From Thermomicrobium sp. 4228-Ro (GTDB taxonomy: Bacteria > Chloroflexota > Chloroflexia > Thermomicrobiales > Thermomicrobiaceae): a DNA stretch of 64,000 nucleotides. The notes beneath the pieces were generated by a model. The model was not told the origin of the DNA and searched no databases. It saw only the letters and a program-made list of their open reading frames with translations. Below, piece after piece: positions 46,119 to 55,223 of this stretch. The position numbers and the translations under genes are program-made. The stretch lies in the NCBI RefSeq assembly GCF_026241205.1, contig NZ_JAPFQM010000001.1:1674001-1738000 (forward strand), in the 5' to 3' direction. Positions within the stretch are counted from its first letter, which is position 1, and each line of letters opens with the position of its first letter.

Positions 46119-47027
46119 CTACCGTCGTCGCGTGCGCGGATCGAGAAAGTCACGCAGTCCGTCGCCGAGCAGGTTGAAGCCCAGCACCGTCAAGGTGAGC
46201 GCGAGCCCAGGGAACGTGATGTACCACCAGGCTTCGCGGAAGAACGTGCGAGCACCAGCGATCATGGTACCCCATTCCGGGGTCGGCGGCTGGGCGCCGA
46301 GGCCGAGAAAGGAGAGGCCGGAGGTCGCTAGCACGGCGTAGCCGATGTCGAGCGTCACTTGGACGATGATCACCGCGAGCGTGTTCGGCAAAATGTGCCG
46401 CCAGAGAATCCGGAGCGGTGTCGCCCCGATCGCCCTTGCCGCTTCGACGAACTCGCGTTCCTTGAGCCAGAGGACTTGTCCGCGGACCAAACGCGCGTAC
46501 CACGGCCAGTAGACGGCAGTGAGCGCGATCACCGTGTTCTGCAGGTTTCGTCCGAGCGTCGCAGCGATCGCCATGGCGAGTACCAGAGCCGGAAAGGCCA
46601 GGAAGAGATCGGTGAGGCGCATCAGGAGCTCGTCGACGAGGCCACCGACATAGCCCGCGATCAGTCCCACCACGGTGCCGACGACGACCGCGATGGAGAG
46701 GATGATGAAGGCGACGCCGAGCGAGTATTTGGCGCCGCTCATCACCCGGCTCAAGACGTCGCGGCCGAGTTCGTCGGTACCGAACCAGTAGGTGGACGAA
46801 GGCGGCTGCAGCTTCACCACAATGTTCGGTTGCACCGGGTCATGCGGAGCGAGCGCACTACCGAAGACGACGAGGAAAAGGAAGATGCCGATCAACACGA
46901 CACCGATGACGTTCAATGGACTCTGAGCCAGGAACTCCCGAACGGCACCGAACGCGGTCCGGCGCCGCGCGGGGCGCTCGCCAGCGATCCTGATCGTTCG
47001 GGTCGGTGCGACCGTCGTCCGCTCCAT
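46119..47027 (-). CDS. ABC transporter permease, DppC/OppC family
   Basis: A 302-residue permease with an N-terminal cytoplasmic stretch, a first helix (VIGVVLIGIFLFLVVFGSALA), the OppC_N segment STYWFGTDELGRDVLSRVMSG and five further helices. The EAA loop, EAARAIGATPLRILWRHILPN, contacts an ATPase. The C-terminal FNLLGDGLRDFLDPRTRR is typical of DppC. Its ATG is one base after the dppB stop, so the two permeases are coupled. No ATPase subunits are encoded in the window. Confidence 0.92.
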   Translation of the reverse strand: MERTTVAPTRTIRIAGERPARRRTAFGAVREFLAQSPLNVIGVVLIGIFLFLVVFGSALAPHDPVQPNIVVKLQPPSSTYWFGTDELGRDVLSRVMSGAKYSLGVAFIILSIAVVVGTVVGLIAGYVGGLVDELLMRLTDLFLAFPALVLAMAIAATLGRNLQNTVIALTAVYWPWYARLVRGQVLWLKEREFVEAARAIGATPLRILWRHILPNTLAVIIVQVTLDIGYAVLATSGLSFLGLGAQPPTPEWGTMIAGARTFFREAWWYITFPGLALTLTVLGFNLLGDGLRDFLDPRTRRR

Positions 47028-47028
47028 T

Positions 47029-48039
47029 TCAGGTCACCCGGATCCGTGGATCGAGCAGGACATACACGATATCGACGAGGAGGTTGACGAAGACGTAGGC
47101 GGCACCGATGACGAGCGTGACCGAGATGACAGCGTTGTAGTCGAAATTCTGGATCGCCTGGAAGGCGTAGCGACCGATCCCTGGCCAGGAGAAGATGATC
47201 TCCACGAGGACCGCTCCACCCATCAAGAGGCCGAACTGCAGTCCGATGACGGTGACGGCCGGCAGCAGGGCGTTCTTGAGGGCGTGGCGGAGGATGACCG
47301 TGTGGGACTGGAGCCCCTTGGCCCGCGCGGTGCGGATGTAATCCTGACCGAGCACCTCCAACATGCCGGATCGGACCATGCGGGTGACGATGGCCACCGC
47401 GGCGAGCCCCAGGACGACGGAGGGCATCAGCAGGTGCTTGAGGGCGAGGAGAAAGAGGCCGACGTTGCCGTGGAGCAGCGCGTCGACGGTGTAGAGTCCC
47501 GTGATGCGCGGGGGCTCGCGGACCCCGACCGGGAGTCGTTGGCCGTCAGGTAGCAGGCCGAGTTGCGCGAAGAGGAAGAACTGCAAGACGAGCGCCAGCC
47601 AAAACGAGGGTACCGAAAGACCGAGGATCGAGATGGTGCGGCCGACGAGATCGAGAAGCGAGTTTCGCCGCACGGCCGAGAGCACACCGAGCGGGATGCC
47701 GAGGACGACCGCGAAGGCCATCGAATAGAGCGCCAGCTCGATCGTGGCCGGGAGGTAGCGAGCGAGGTCTTCGGAAACAGGCCGCCGCGAGGTCAAGGAC
47801 TTACCGAAATCGAAGTGGACAAGCCCGCTGAGGTAGCGGACGTACTGTCGCCAGAGCGGCTGGTCCAGCCCGTATTCCTGGCGGATCTTCTCGACCGCTT
47901 CGGGACTCGCCCGCGGGCCAGCGATGATCCGTGCTGGATCGCGCGGGACGACATGCGAGAGGGTGAAGGTGATCAGCGAGAGTCCCAGCAGCACGAAGAC
48001 GAGAAAGAAGAGTCGCCGCAGGATCAGACGAACGACCAT
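47029..48039 (-). CDS. ABC transporter permease, DppB/OppB family
   Basis: Permease of about 336 residues. The first helix FFLVFVLLGLSLITFTLSHVVP, the loop DPARIIAGPRASPEAVEKIRQEYGL, and the EAA motif RTARAKGLQSHTVILRHALKN are family hallmarks. GGAVLVEIIFSWPGIGRYA lies between the last helices. I use ATG 48039; a TTG two codons upstream (48045) is in frame. First gene of the transporter operon, with a near-consensus promoter about 130 bp upstream. Confidence 0.92.
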   Translation of the reverse strand: MVVRLILRRLFFLVFVLLGLSLITFTLSHVVPRDPARIIAGPRASPEAVEKIRQEYGLDQPLWRQYVRYLSGLVHFDFGKSLTSRRPVSEDLARYLPATIELALYSMAFAVVLGIPLGVLSAVRRNSLLDLVGRTISILGLSVPSFWLALVLQFFLFAQLGLLPDGQRLPVGVREPPRITGLYTVDALLHGNVGLFLLALKHLLMPSVVLGLAAVAIVTRMVRSGMLEVLGQDYIRTARAKGLQSHTVILRHALKNALLPAVTVIGLQFGLLMGGAVLVEIIFSWPGIGRYAFQAIQNFDYNAVISVTLVIGAAYVFVNLLVDIVYVLLDPRIRVT

Positions 48040-48171
48040 CCTCAATTATCCATTCGCCGTTCTCTTCGCTCCCCTGCCTTCGAAGACACGGAGCGAGCAC
48101 GATGGCAGCGCTGTAATGCCGAAGGGGCTACGCTGGCTTCGCTCCGTTGCCTGATCGTGCCAACCGAGCCC

Positions 48172-48200
48172 ACTCTACCGGTTTTGCCTCGTCCCGTCAA
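48172..48200 (-). promoter_or_regulatory. Promoter of the peptide ABC transporter operon
   Basis: On the minus strand TTGACG (48200-48195) and TAGAGT (48177-48172) are 17 bp apart. The transcript would have a leader of about 125 bases containing a long-range inverted repeat (ACGGAGCGA/TCGCTCCGT) before the first ATG. Confidence 0.75.
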
Positions 48201-48228
48201 GAGCGTACCGTGTGCAGAGTGACTTCGG

Positions 48229-50244
48229 TCACAGTGCATCGCGCTCGAACGTTTCGCTCCAGCGGCGTGCTGCGACCAGCTGGCTGTTCCAGGATGCCTC
48301 GAGTTCGACGACGAGAGACAGTCGGTCGGCCGAACTCGTGAGCGAGAGTCTGGCAACGGTCTCGGCTGTTCCGGTTCGCCAATCGATCCGGAACCGTTGT
48401 TGACCGGATGCAAAACAGCGAGCAGGCTCGTCGATATCGGCCCACAGTTCGAGATCGGTGCGCTCGCTGGCTGTGATCGCTCGGCCGACAGGACGAACGA
48501 TACTCTCCGTAGATCGCCGAATGCCAGTGCGATGCGCGATATGGTCGGTGAACGTTTCGAGCGTCGGACGGTCCGACTGCGTCTCCGCGGTTGTGGGAAG
48601 CACTGTCGGTGGCTCGAAGGAGACCGTTGCAAGCTGGCTGAGATCGGTGAGGACGGGAAGACGCAGCTCCAGTGCTCGACCGCCGACGCGAACCCACTGC
48701 GCGGTGCGAAAGGGTGCCGGCCAGAGTGTCGGGAAGTCCGCGCCGCTCAGCGAGAGGCGGAGGCGGTGTCCGGCTGGGATACGGTACGCGCATGCCTTGA
48801 GCGGTACCGTGACCGTCATCCACTCGCCAGGTACCAGACGGTCGCAGCGGTCGAGACCATTGCGTCGCGTCAGGTTGAGTGCCCCACGGGTGACGAGGGT
48901 GGCAGCTCCGTCCGGCCAGAGATGGCTCAACCGGACACAGAGGAAGGCTACCGGGCTTGCGGCGGTCGTTTCGGCACGCAGGACCGGTATACCGAGGATC
49001 GTGAGCGGCTCGGGTAACGGCTCGCTCTCGAAGGTAAGGGCGAAGAGGTCGTCGAGTCGCTGGTCGTCGGCCAGGGAGTCGGGAGGCTCGGTCGGACACC
49101 AGGTAGGACCGGCTGCGCCGACTCGGACATCGTTGAAGAATGGCAAGACCGTGCTCCCGAACTGCGGTGACGGACTGAGGGATCGGCGACTCGTCGCATA
49201 CCACGTGCGTTCCTCGATACCCGGTGGCGGCCAGCGATCACTGGCGAGCCACTGCCCCGGTATGGAACGGGGGAACCGTTCGGGGCGGTAGGCGTCCTGC
49301 AGGTAGAAACGTACCAGAGGCACGTCTTCGGGTGTGTCTCCGGCGAACCACTGTTGCCACCAGGTGACGAGTTCGTGCAGGAAGTCGATGCGAGGGCCGA
49401 TCGGGCTGGCATCAGGGCGCTGGTGCGTCCACGGACCGATGAGCCCGCGTCGTGGCACTGCGAGATGCTCCAACATGCGCCAGGCAGCATCGGTGTACCC
49501 GTCGTGCCAGCTACTGATGACGAAAACCGGGCAGGCGATCGCGTCGTAGTCGGCGGCGACCGAGCCGCGTAGCCAGTACCTGTCGCGGCGTTGGTGGCGG
49601 AGCCAGTGGAAGAGCCAGGGTTCAGTCGCTTCGAGTCTTCGCCGCCACTGTCCCAGCCAGTCGAGGCCGGGTATCTCGGGATCTGGTGGCAGCCCATTCA
49701 TCGCGATCATCCACAGCGGATAACTCAGGAGTTCGAGTGCCTGCAGGCAGCCACCCCAGTAGTGGACATCGGTCGCGTAGCGGTCGTCGCTTCCAGCGTG
49801 TGCGACGATCGCTGCGAGCGGGGCAGGACGGCGCATCGCGATCTGTAACGCATTGAAGGCACCGTACGACGTGCCCCAGAGTCCGAGCTGACCGTTGCAC
49901 CACGGTTGCCCGGCGAGCCAGGCGAGCGCCTCGCATCCGTCAGCGATTTCCGCTTCGCTGTACTCGTCGCTCGCGAGTCCTTCCGACGAGCCGGTGCCGC
50001 GCACGTCGAGGCGGACTGCCGCGATGCCTCGCTGGGCCAGCGCCACCGGGACGTTCCATCGCGCTGCAGTCAGGTCGTCCTTGCGATAGGGAAGGTATTC
50101 GACGACGACGGGCCACGGTCCACGGCCGTCGGCGGGAAGGTAGACGTCGGCACGGAGTGTCGTGCCGTCCCGCACAGGAATCGCAAGGTGGCGGAGCACG
50201 TGTACTCCAGGCCAGGGCGAAGAGGCACCGCCTCGGTGCGACAT
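48229..50244 (-). CDS. CocE/NonD family X-prolyl/acyl hydrolase
   Basis: A 671-residue alpha/beta hydrolase. The N-terminal domain has the oxyanion segment VVVEYLPYRKDD, the nucleophile LWGTSYGAFNAL (Ser about residue 125), the Asp in ISSWHDGYTDA and the His in GPWTHQRPDA. The C-terminal jelly-roll domain (XPepDP-C) fits VTVPLKACAYRIPAGHRLRLS. Such enzymes hydrolyse acylated or prolyl substrates. ATG 50244 lies one base after the upstream oxidoreductase stop. The downstream transporter might feed it peptides, which is speculative. Confidence 0.86.
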   Translation of the reverse strand: MSHRGGASSPWPGVHVLRHLAIPVRDGTTLRADVYLPADGRGPWPVVVEYLPYRKDDLTAARWNVPVALAQRGIAAVRLDVRGTGSSEGLASDEYSEAEIADGCEALAWLAGQPWCNGQLGLWGTSYGAFNALQIAMRRPAPLAAIVAHAGSDDRYATDVHYWGGCLQALELLSYPLWMIAMNGLPPDPEIPGLDWLGQWRRRLEATEPWLFHWLRHQRRDRYWLRGSVAADYDAIACPVFVISSWHDGYTDAAWRMLEHLAVPRRGLIGPWTHQRPDASPIGPRIDFLHELVTWWQQWFAGDTPEDVPLVRFYLQDAYRPERFPRSIPGQWLASDRWPPPGIEERTWYATSRRSLSPSPQFGSTVLPFFNDVRVGAAGPTWCPTEPPDSLADDQRLDDLFALTFESEPLPEPLTILGIPVLRAETTAASPVAFLCVRLSHLWPDGAATLVTRGALNLTRRNGLDRCDRLVPGEWMTVTVPLKACAYRIPAGHRLRLSLSGADFPTLWPAPFRTAQWVRVGGRALELRLPVLTDLSQLATVSFEPPTVLPTTAETQSDRPTLETFTDHIAHRTGIRRSTESIVRPVGRAITASERTDLELWADIDEPARCFASGQQRFRIDWRTGTAETVARLSLTSSADRLSLVVELEASWNSQLVAARRWSETFERDAL

Positions 50245-50245
50245 G

Positions 50246-51604
50246 TCATACCTCGCGGGCGAGCTTGCGCGCAGCGACGACGACCGGATCCCAGACGGGC
50301 GAGAAGGGTGGCGCGTAGGCGAGGTCGAGATAGATGAATTCCTCGAGCGTCATGCCGGCCGTCAGTGCCGTCGCGACGGTGTCGATCCGTTTCCCAGCAC
50401 CCGGGCCACCGACGATCTGGGCACCGAGCAGGCGTCCGGTTCCCTCTTCGGCGACCATTTTGACCGTCATCCAGCTGGCACCGGGGAAGTAGCCCGAGCG
50501 GGTCGTCGAGCGTGCGTTGCCGACGACGATCGAAAAACCGCTTTCGCGTGCCTCGCGCTCGCTGAGGCCGGTGCGTGCGATCTCGGTCTCACCGAAGCGC
50601 GTGATCGCGGTGCCCACGATACCCGGGAAACGGGCCGGGCGTCCGCCGAGATTCAGTCCGCAGATGCGCCCCTGCTTGTTCGCGGTCGTCCCCAGCGGGA
50701 AGTACACGGAGCGACCGAGCAGGCGGTGATACGCATCCGCACAGTCCCCGGCTGCCCACACACCGGGCACGGAAGTGCGGCAGTGCTGGTCGACGTGGAT
50801 CGCGTTGCGGTCGCCGAGCGCGATACCAGCATCGCGGGCGAGGTCGCTGTTGGGCTCGACACCGATCCCGATGACGACGACGTCGGCTGGAACCTCGCCA
50901 TGCGGGGTCAGAACGCCCGTCACGCGGCCATTCCTGGTCGCGAAGGCTTCGACCGGTGTTCCGGTGAGGACGGTGACCTGGTCGGCACGAAGGGCCTGCT
51001 CGACGAGTTCGGCCATGTCCGGATCGAGCAGCGGCATGACATGTGGAGCGGCCTCGATGAGTGTCGTTTCGAGCCCGCGAGCTCGGAAGGCCTCGGCTGC
51101 TTCGATACCGATGTAGCCTCCACCGACCACCACGGCCCGTCGGGGTCGCTCCTGCTGGAGCCAAGTGGCGAGCGCCTCCGCGTCTTCGAGGCTGTGCAGG
51201 GTGAAGATGCCAGCAGCGTCCCGTCCCGGCAGCGCCAGCCGGCGGGGGCGGGCACCGGTCGCCAGAACCAGCTGGTCGAACGGCTCGCGATACTCCCGAT
51301 GTCGTTCGTGATCGTAGGCGACGACTTCGCGACGCTCGAGATCGAGCGCCACGACTTCGGTGCGCAGCCGGACATCGATGCCGTTGCGACGGTGCGCCTC
51401 GGGTGTCCGCGCGACGAGCTGCGCCGTGTCGTCCACGTAACCAGCCACGTAGTAGGGGAGACCGCAGAGGGCGTATGACGTGTGATGACCGCGCTCGAAC
51501 GCGACGATCTCGACCTCCGGGCGCATCCGGCGCAGTTGTGCGGCGGCGCTCATACCGGCCGCATCACCACCGACGATGACGATGCGTTCGGGTCGAATGG
51601 CCAT
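50246..51604 (-). CDS. CoA-disulfide reductase-like FAD-dependent oxidoreductase
   Basis: A 452-residue pyridine-nucleotide disulfide oxidoreductase. FAD site is IVIVGGDAAGMSAAAQLRR, NAD(P)H site RRAVVVGGGYIGIEAAEAF, and the third FAD motif GVWAAGDCADAYH. The single active-site Cys47 in TSYALCGLPYY matches CoA-disulfide reductase, NADH oxidase and polysulfide reductase members rather than the CxxxxC reductases. A C-terminal dimerisation domain is present. The physiological electron acceptor (CoA disulfide, oxygen, persulfide) is not decidable here. It lies 24 bp after rsmG on the same strand. Confidence 0.88.
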   Translation of the reverse strand: MAIRPERIVIVGGDAAGMSAAAQLRRMRPEVEIVAFERGHHTSYALCGLPYYVAGYVDDTAQLVARTPEAHRRNGIDVRLRTEVVALDLERREVVAYDHERHREYREPFDQLVLATGARPRRLALPGRDAAGIFTLHSLEDAEALATWLQQERPRRAVVVGGGYIGIEAAEAFRARGLETTLIEAAPHVMPLLDPDMAELVEQALRADQVTVLTGTPVEAFATRNGRVTGVLTPHGEVPADVVVIGIGVEPNSDLARDAGIALGDRNAIHVDQHCRTSVPGVWAAGDCADAYHRLLGRSVYFPLGTTANKQGRICGLNLGGRPARFPGIVGTAITRFGETEIARTGLSEREARESGFSIVVGNARSTTRSGYFPGASWMTVKMVAEEGTGRLLGAQIVGGPGAGKRIDTVATALTAGMTLEEFIYLDLAYAPPFSPVWDPVVVAARKLAREV

Positions 51605-51628
51605 CGGTTCGCTCCCTCGTTCTCTCCG

Positions 51629-52375
51629 TTACTGTAGTGGGCGTTTGGCCGGAATCCCGGGACGTCGGGGGAATCGTGGCGGACACGCCCGGGCGGCTCG
51701 CACGACGACGATGGTACTCGCTGTGCCGCCGAGGTCGGCGAGGGGTAACGAGTCGACCGCCAGCAGCTCGCCCCCCAGCTGGTCGAGCGCTGAGCGACTC
51801 TCGGCGAGTTCCTGCTCGATCTCGGTACCCTTCGGAAAGAGGGCCAGCCCACCCGGTCGCAGGAATGGGAGCGTGAGTTCGAGCGCCGTCGCGAGGTGCG
51901 CGAGTGCCCGGGCTGTCGCGAGATCGTAGCGTCCCCGGTGGTCAGGGCGGTGGGCGAGCGTTTCGGCGCGCTCGTGGATCGGTCGCACGTGCTGGAGCCT
52001 GAGTTCCTGAACGACGTGCTCGAGGAACCGCACCTTTTTGGCAGTCGCATCGAGCAGCGTGACCGCGAGCTGCGGACGCACCAGCGCGAGCGGGATGCCA
52101 GGAACTCCGGCACCGCTGCCGACGTCGATCATCCGACAGGTCGGAACGCCGTTGCAAGCCCGATCCACCCACGGGAGCAACGCGAGCGATTCGACGATGA
52201 GTCGTCGCTCGATCGATGGCCAGTCCTCCAGCCCGGTGAGGTTGACGCGCTGGTTCCACTCGAGGAGGAGCTCCGCGTACCGGCAAAAAGCGCGCTCGCG
52301 CTCCGGCGAGAACGGCTCTCCGAGCCGCTCGAGGGCTCGCCGCACCAGATCGAGTTCGATCGTCGTCCCGCTCAC
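51629..52375 (-). CDS. rsmG: 16S rRNA (guanine527-N7)-methyltransferase
   Basis: RsmG (GidB), 248 residues, methylates G527 in 16S rRNA using [19 protein letters not shown] and the SAM motif [20 protein letters not shown], followed by [17 protein letters not shown], are diagnostic. The GTG at 52375 overlaps the dxs stop as GTGA. It is second in the dxs-rsmG run. Confidence 0.94.
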   Translation of the reverse strand: MSGTTIELDLVRRALERLGEPFSPERERAFCRYAELLLEWNQRVNLTGLEDWPSIERRLIVESLALLPWVDRACNGVPTCRMIDVGSGAGVPGIPLALVRPQLAVTLLDATAKKVRFLEHVVQELRLQHVRPIHERAETLAHRPDHRGRYDLATARALAHLATALELTLPFLRPGGLALFPKGTEIEQELAESRSALDQLGGELLAVDSLPLADLGGTASTIVVVRAARACPPRFPRRPGIPAKRPLQ

Positions 52376-54261
52376 TGCTCGTGCGTCGTAGCGGTACCGA
52401 TGCGACCGTGCGTGGCCAGGAAAGCGAGTGTCCGGCTGGCGATCGATTCCGCGTCGATGCCAGCTTGCCGCCGGAGCGATGCCTGCGATGCGTGGTCGAA
52501 GAACCGGTCGGGTAGCCCGATGCGCAGCACTGGTAGGCGCAGATCGGCGTCGTTGAGTGTCTCGAGCACCGCGCTACCGAAGCCACCGGCGAGCTGCGCT
52601 TCCTCGACAGTGACCAGGCAACCGCATTCCCGCGCGGCATCGAGGATGAGCGAGCGGTCGAGCGGCTTGACGAAGCGGGCGTTGATCACGGTCGCCCGGA
52701 TGCCCTGTTCGGCGAGGATGTCGGCTGCACGTTCGGCCGGAAGTACCGTCGCGCCGAGGGCCACGATCGCGACGTCAGGTCCCTCGCGGAGGAGCTCGGC
52801 CCGGCCGATCGGCAGGATGCGTGGTTCGCCGAGCAACGGCACACCCACGCCACTTCCCCGCGGGTAGCGGAGGGCGATCGGCCCGTCCTCGTAGGCGATG
52901 GCAGTGGCCAACATGTGGCGGAGTTCGTCTTCGTCCTTGGGGGCCATGAGGACCATGTTCGGGACACACCGGAGATAGGCGACGTCGAAGACGCCATGGT
53001 GGGTGCGCCCGTCCTCGCCGACGAGACCGGCACGGTCCATCACGAAGACGACCGGGAGCTTCTGGATGCAGACGTCGTGGATGACTTGGTCGTAGGCACG
53101 CTGGAGGAACGTCGAATAGATCGCACAGACCGGCCGCAAGCCCTGCGTCGCCAGCCCAGCAGCGAAGGTCACGGCATGTTGCTCGGCGATCCCCACGTCG
53201 ACGAAGCGGTCAGGGTAGGCGGCGGCGAAGGGGAGGAGGCCGGTGCCGTCCGGCATCGCGGCGGTGATCGCCACGATACGCTCGTCCTTGGCAGCTAGCT
53301 GGACGAGCGTCTCGCCGAAGACGTCCTGGTAGCGGGGCGGACTCGGCGGTGCACCCGGGACCTTGACTGCTGCACTATGGTGCTTGAACGGATCGTGTTC
53401 CGCAGGCTGGTAGCCCTTGCCTTTTACCGTGAGGACGTGCACGAAGACCGGACCGGGTATCGTCTTGACGAGCTGGAAGGTTTCGATCAGCTCGCGGAGA
53501 TTGTGCCCATCGATCGGGCCGATGTAGGTGAACCCGAGTTCCTCCCAGATCATCGTCCGGTAGACGACTTCCTTGAGACCGTCGAGGAACCGGTGCGACA
53601 GTTCGACCAATCGCTCGCCTTGGGGAAGCCGGCGCAGCAGGCGCTCGACCTCGGCTTTGGCATGGCGGTAGCGCGCGTCGGTCCTGATGCGCGTGAGGTA
53701 CTTGGCGAGCGCACCGACGTTGGGCGCGATCGACATTTCGTTGTCATTGAGGACGACGATGAGCGGGACCTGGAGCGCCCCAGCATGGTTGAGCGCCTCG
53801 TAGGCCATCCCGCCGGTCAGCGCACCGTCGCCGATGACTGCGACCGTGTGATAGCGCTCGCCGCGGAGTTTCCCGGCGACCGCCATGCCGAGTGCTGCGG
53901 AGATCGACGTCGAGGCGTGCCCGGCGCCGAACTGGTCGTGCGGGCTTTCCTCGCGTTGCAGAAATCCGCTCAGTCCACCTTCCTGGCGAATGGTATGGAA
54001 CCGGTCACGACGACCGGTCACCAGCTTGTGCGGGTAGGCCTGGTGGCCGACGTCCCAAACGACCTTGTCGTGCGGAGAATCGAATACGTAGTGGAGAGCC
54101 AGCGTCAGTTCGACCGTACCGAGATTCGGAGCGAAGTGGCCGCCGGTCTTGCCGAGGACGACCTCGATGATCGCCTCACGGATCTCCTCAGCGAGCTTCT
54201 CGAGTTCCGGGAGCGTCAGGCGCTTGAGATCCTGCGGACTGTCGATCCGCTCCAGGTACAT
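52372..54261 (-). CDS. dxs: 1-deoxy-D-xylulose-5-phosphate synthase
   Basis: The first MEP-pathway enzyme, condensing pyruvate and glyceraldehyde 3-phosphate with thiamine diphosphate, 629 residues. [37 protein letters not shown] (TPP-Mg motif), [13 protein letters not shown] and [19 protein letters not shown] are canonical. ATG 54261 has AGGGGGAAG upstream; in-frame codons further up lie in the leader. A strong promoter lies about 65 bp upstream. rsmG follows by overlap. ispE is also in the window. Confidence 0.97.
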   Translation of the reverse strand: MYLERIDSPQDLKRLTLPELEKLAEEIREAIIEVVLGKTGGHFAPNLGTVELTLALHYVFDSPHDKVVWDVGHQAYPHKLVTGRRDRFHTIRQEGGLSGFLQREESPHDQFGAGHASTSISAALGMAVAGKLRGERYHTVAVIGDGALTGGMAYEALNHAGALQVPLIVVLNDNEMSIAPNVGALAKYLTRIRTDARYRHAKAEVERLLRRLPQGERLVELSHRFLDGLKEVVYRTMIWEELGFTYIGPIDGHNLRELIETFQLVKTIPGPVFVHVLTVKGKGYQPAEHDPFKHHSAAVKVPGAPPSPPRYQDVFGETLVQLAAKDERIVAITAAMPDGTGLLPFAAAYPDRFVDVGIAEQHAVTFAAGLATQGLRPVCAIYSTFLQRAYDQVIHDVCIQKLPVVFVMDRAGLVGEDGRTHHGVFDVAYLRCVPNMVLMAPKDEDELRHMLATAIAYEDGPIALRYPRGSGVGVPLLGEPRILPIGRAELLREGPDVAIVALGATVLPAERAADILAEQGIRATVINARFVKPLDRSLILDAARECGCLVTVEEAQLAGGFGSAVLETLNDADLRLPVLRIGLPDRFFDHASQASLRRQAGIDAESIASRTLAFLATHGRIGTATTHEQ

Positions 54262-54323
54262 GGTCTTCCCCCTCGCCGTCAGCACCGGCGCAAGTCAGAC
54301 GCCGGGCGATGCAGGACAGGCTG

Positions 54324-54352
54324 ATCGTAACAAGTCGCCGGATCGGCGTCAA
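54324..54352 (-). promoter_or_regulatory. Promoter of the dxs-rsmG run
   Basis: On the minus strand TTGACG (54352-54347) and TACGAT (54329-54324) are exactly 17 bp apart, giving a leader of about 55 bases. Confidence 0.78.
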
Positions 54353-54402
54353 AGTGCCGACCAACTCTCGGCCGGCACCGGTTCCGTGCAGGAGTCGTTG
54401 TG

Positions 54403-54429
54403 CGGCCGATTCCGGTCAGGAATCGGCCG
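54403..54429. repeat. Perfect inverted repeat between the secreted-protein gene and dxs
   Basis: CGGCCGATTCC (54403-54413) and GGAATCGGCCG (54419-54429) form an 11-bp stem with a 5-base loop. It lies downstream of the secreted-protein gene on the minus strand but no T run follows, so it may be an RNA-stabilising hairpin, an inefficient terminator or a protein-binding site. Confidence 0.5.
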
Positions 54430-54493
54430 AAGCGAGAGCGGAAGGGCGTATTCCCTTCCCCTCGTTACGGAGTGAGGAGCCTCGATGCCTGCA

Positions 54494-55207
54494 CTACTGG
54501 CTGGAGACGTGCAGCCCAGGAGCCAGACGCAGGCCACTCTGGCTGGACTTCTGCTGTCGCTGGTTTTGCTCCTCGTCCCAGCCACGACCGAACCCGTGGT
54601 GCCAGCCGCGCCCCCAGCCGAAACCGCGCTTGAAGCCACGGAGGCCGGTCTGGTCGAGTAGGGTGTCGAGATTGCTCTGGACGGCCTGGAGTGCCTGGTT
54701 CGCTTCCTCCTGCGTCAGAATGCCCTGCTGGACGAGCGCATTCGCGTTGCTCTGGGCTGCCTGGAGCAACGCATTCTTCAGGTCATCGCGCGAGACGTTG
54801 TGCTCGGCGGCGATCTGCGCCAGGCTCTTGCCCTGCCGGAGTTCCAGCGCCAGCTGGCTGGTCGTGATGCCGAGCTTGTTGGCCGCCGTACTCAGGATGT
54901 CAGCGGCCGGCAAGACCTGTGCCTGATAGCAGCGCGTCTGTGCCTGGGAGGCGAGATACTGGCGGATACGGTCCGCCTGCTCCTGACTGACGATCCCCTC
55001 GTTGACCAGCGCGCTGAGCAGGTCGTCGAGCTTGCCGCCCTGTTTCGTGCCGATCGCACTGCAGGGGTTCGTCGCGTTCCCGGACGAGGGCGTGGGCGTG
55101 GCTGTCTGCGCCGCGACCAGCCCTGCTGTGACGAGCAAGCCAGCCATCGCCGCGACCGCCAGTGCCACCGCCAGCGTGCGTCGCAGTGTGACGATCCGTT
55201 GCAGCAT
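54494..55207 (-). CDS. Secreted helical protein downstream of a two-component system
   Basis: A 237-residue exported protein. A Sec signal peptide (residues about 8-34, ALAVAAMAGLLVTAGLVAAQ) is followed by a Thr/Pro/Ser stretch. The mature part has repeated helical modules with the pattern ...LVNEGIVSQEQADRIRQYL and ...LVQQGILTQEEANQALQAV, separated by a LysM/HTH-like piece (LAQIAAEHNVSRDDLKNAL). The C-terminus is Gly/Trp/His-rich (GFGWGRGWHHGFGRGW) and could bind metal or pack loosely. ATG 55207 follows GGAGGGTG. It lies 16 bp after the kinase stop on the same strand, as part of a regulator-kinase-effector operon. A stress-sensing chaperone role, like CpxP, is only a suggestion. Confidence 0.78.
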   Translation of the reverse strand: MLQRIVTLRRTLAVALAVAAMAGLLVTAGLVAAQTATPTPSSGNATNPCSAIGTKQGGKLDDLLSALVNEGIVSQEQADRIRQYLASQAQTRCYQAQVLPAADILSTAANKLGITTSQLALELRQGKSLAQIAAEHNVSRDDLKNALLQAAQSNANALVQQGILTQEEANQALQAVQSNLDTLLDQTGLRGFKRGFGWGRGWHHGFGRGWDEEQNQRQQKSSQSGLRLAPGLHVSSQ

Positions 55208-55223
55208 CGGTACACCCTCCTGT

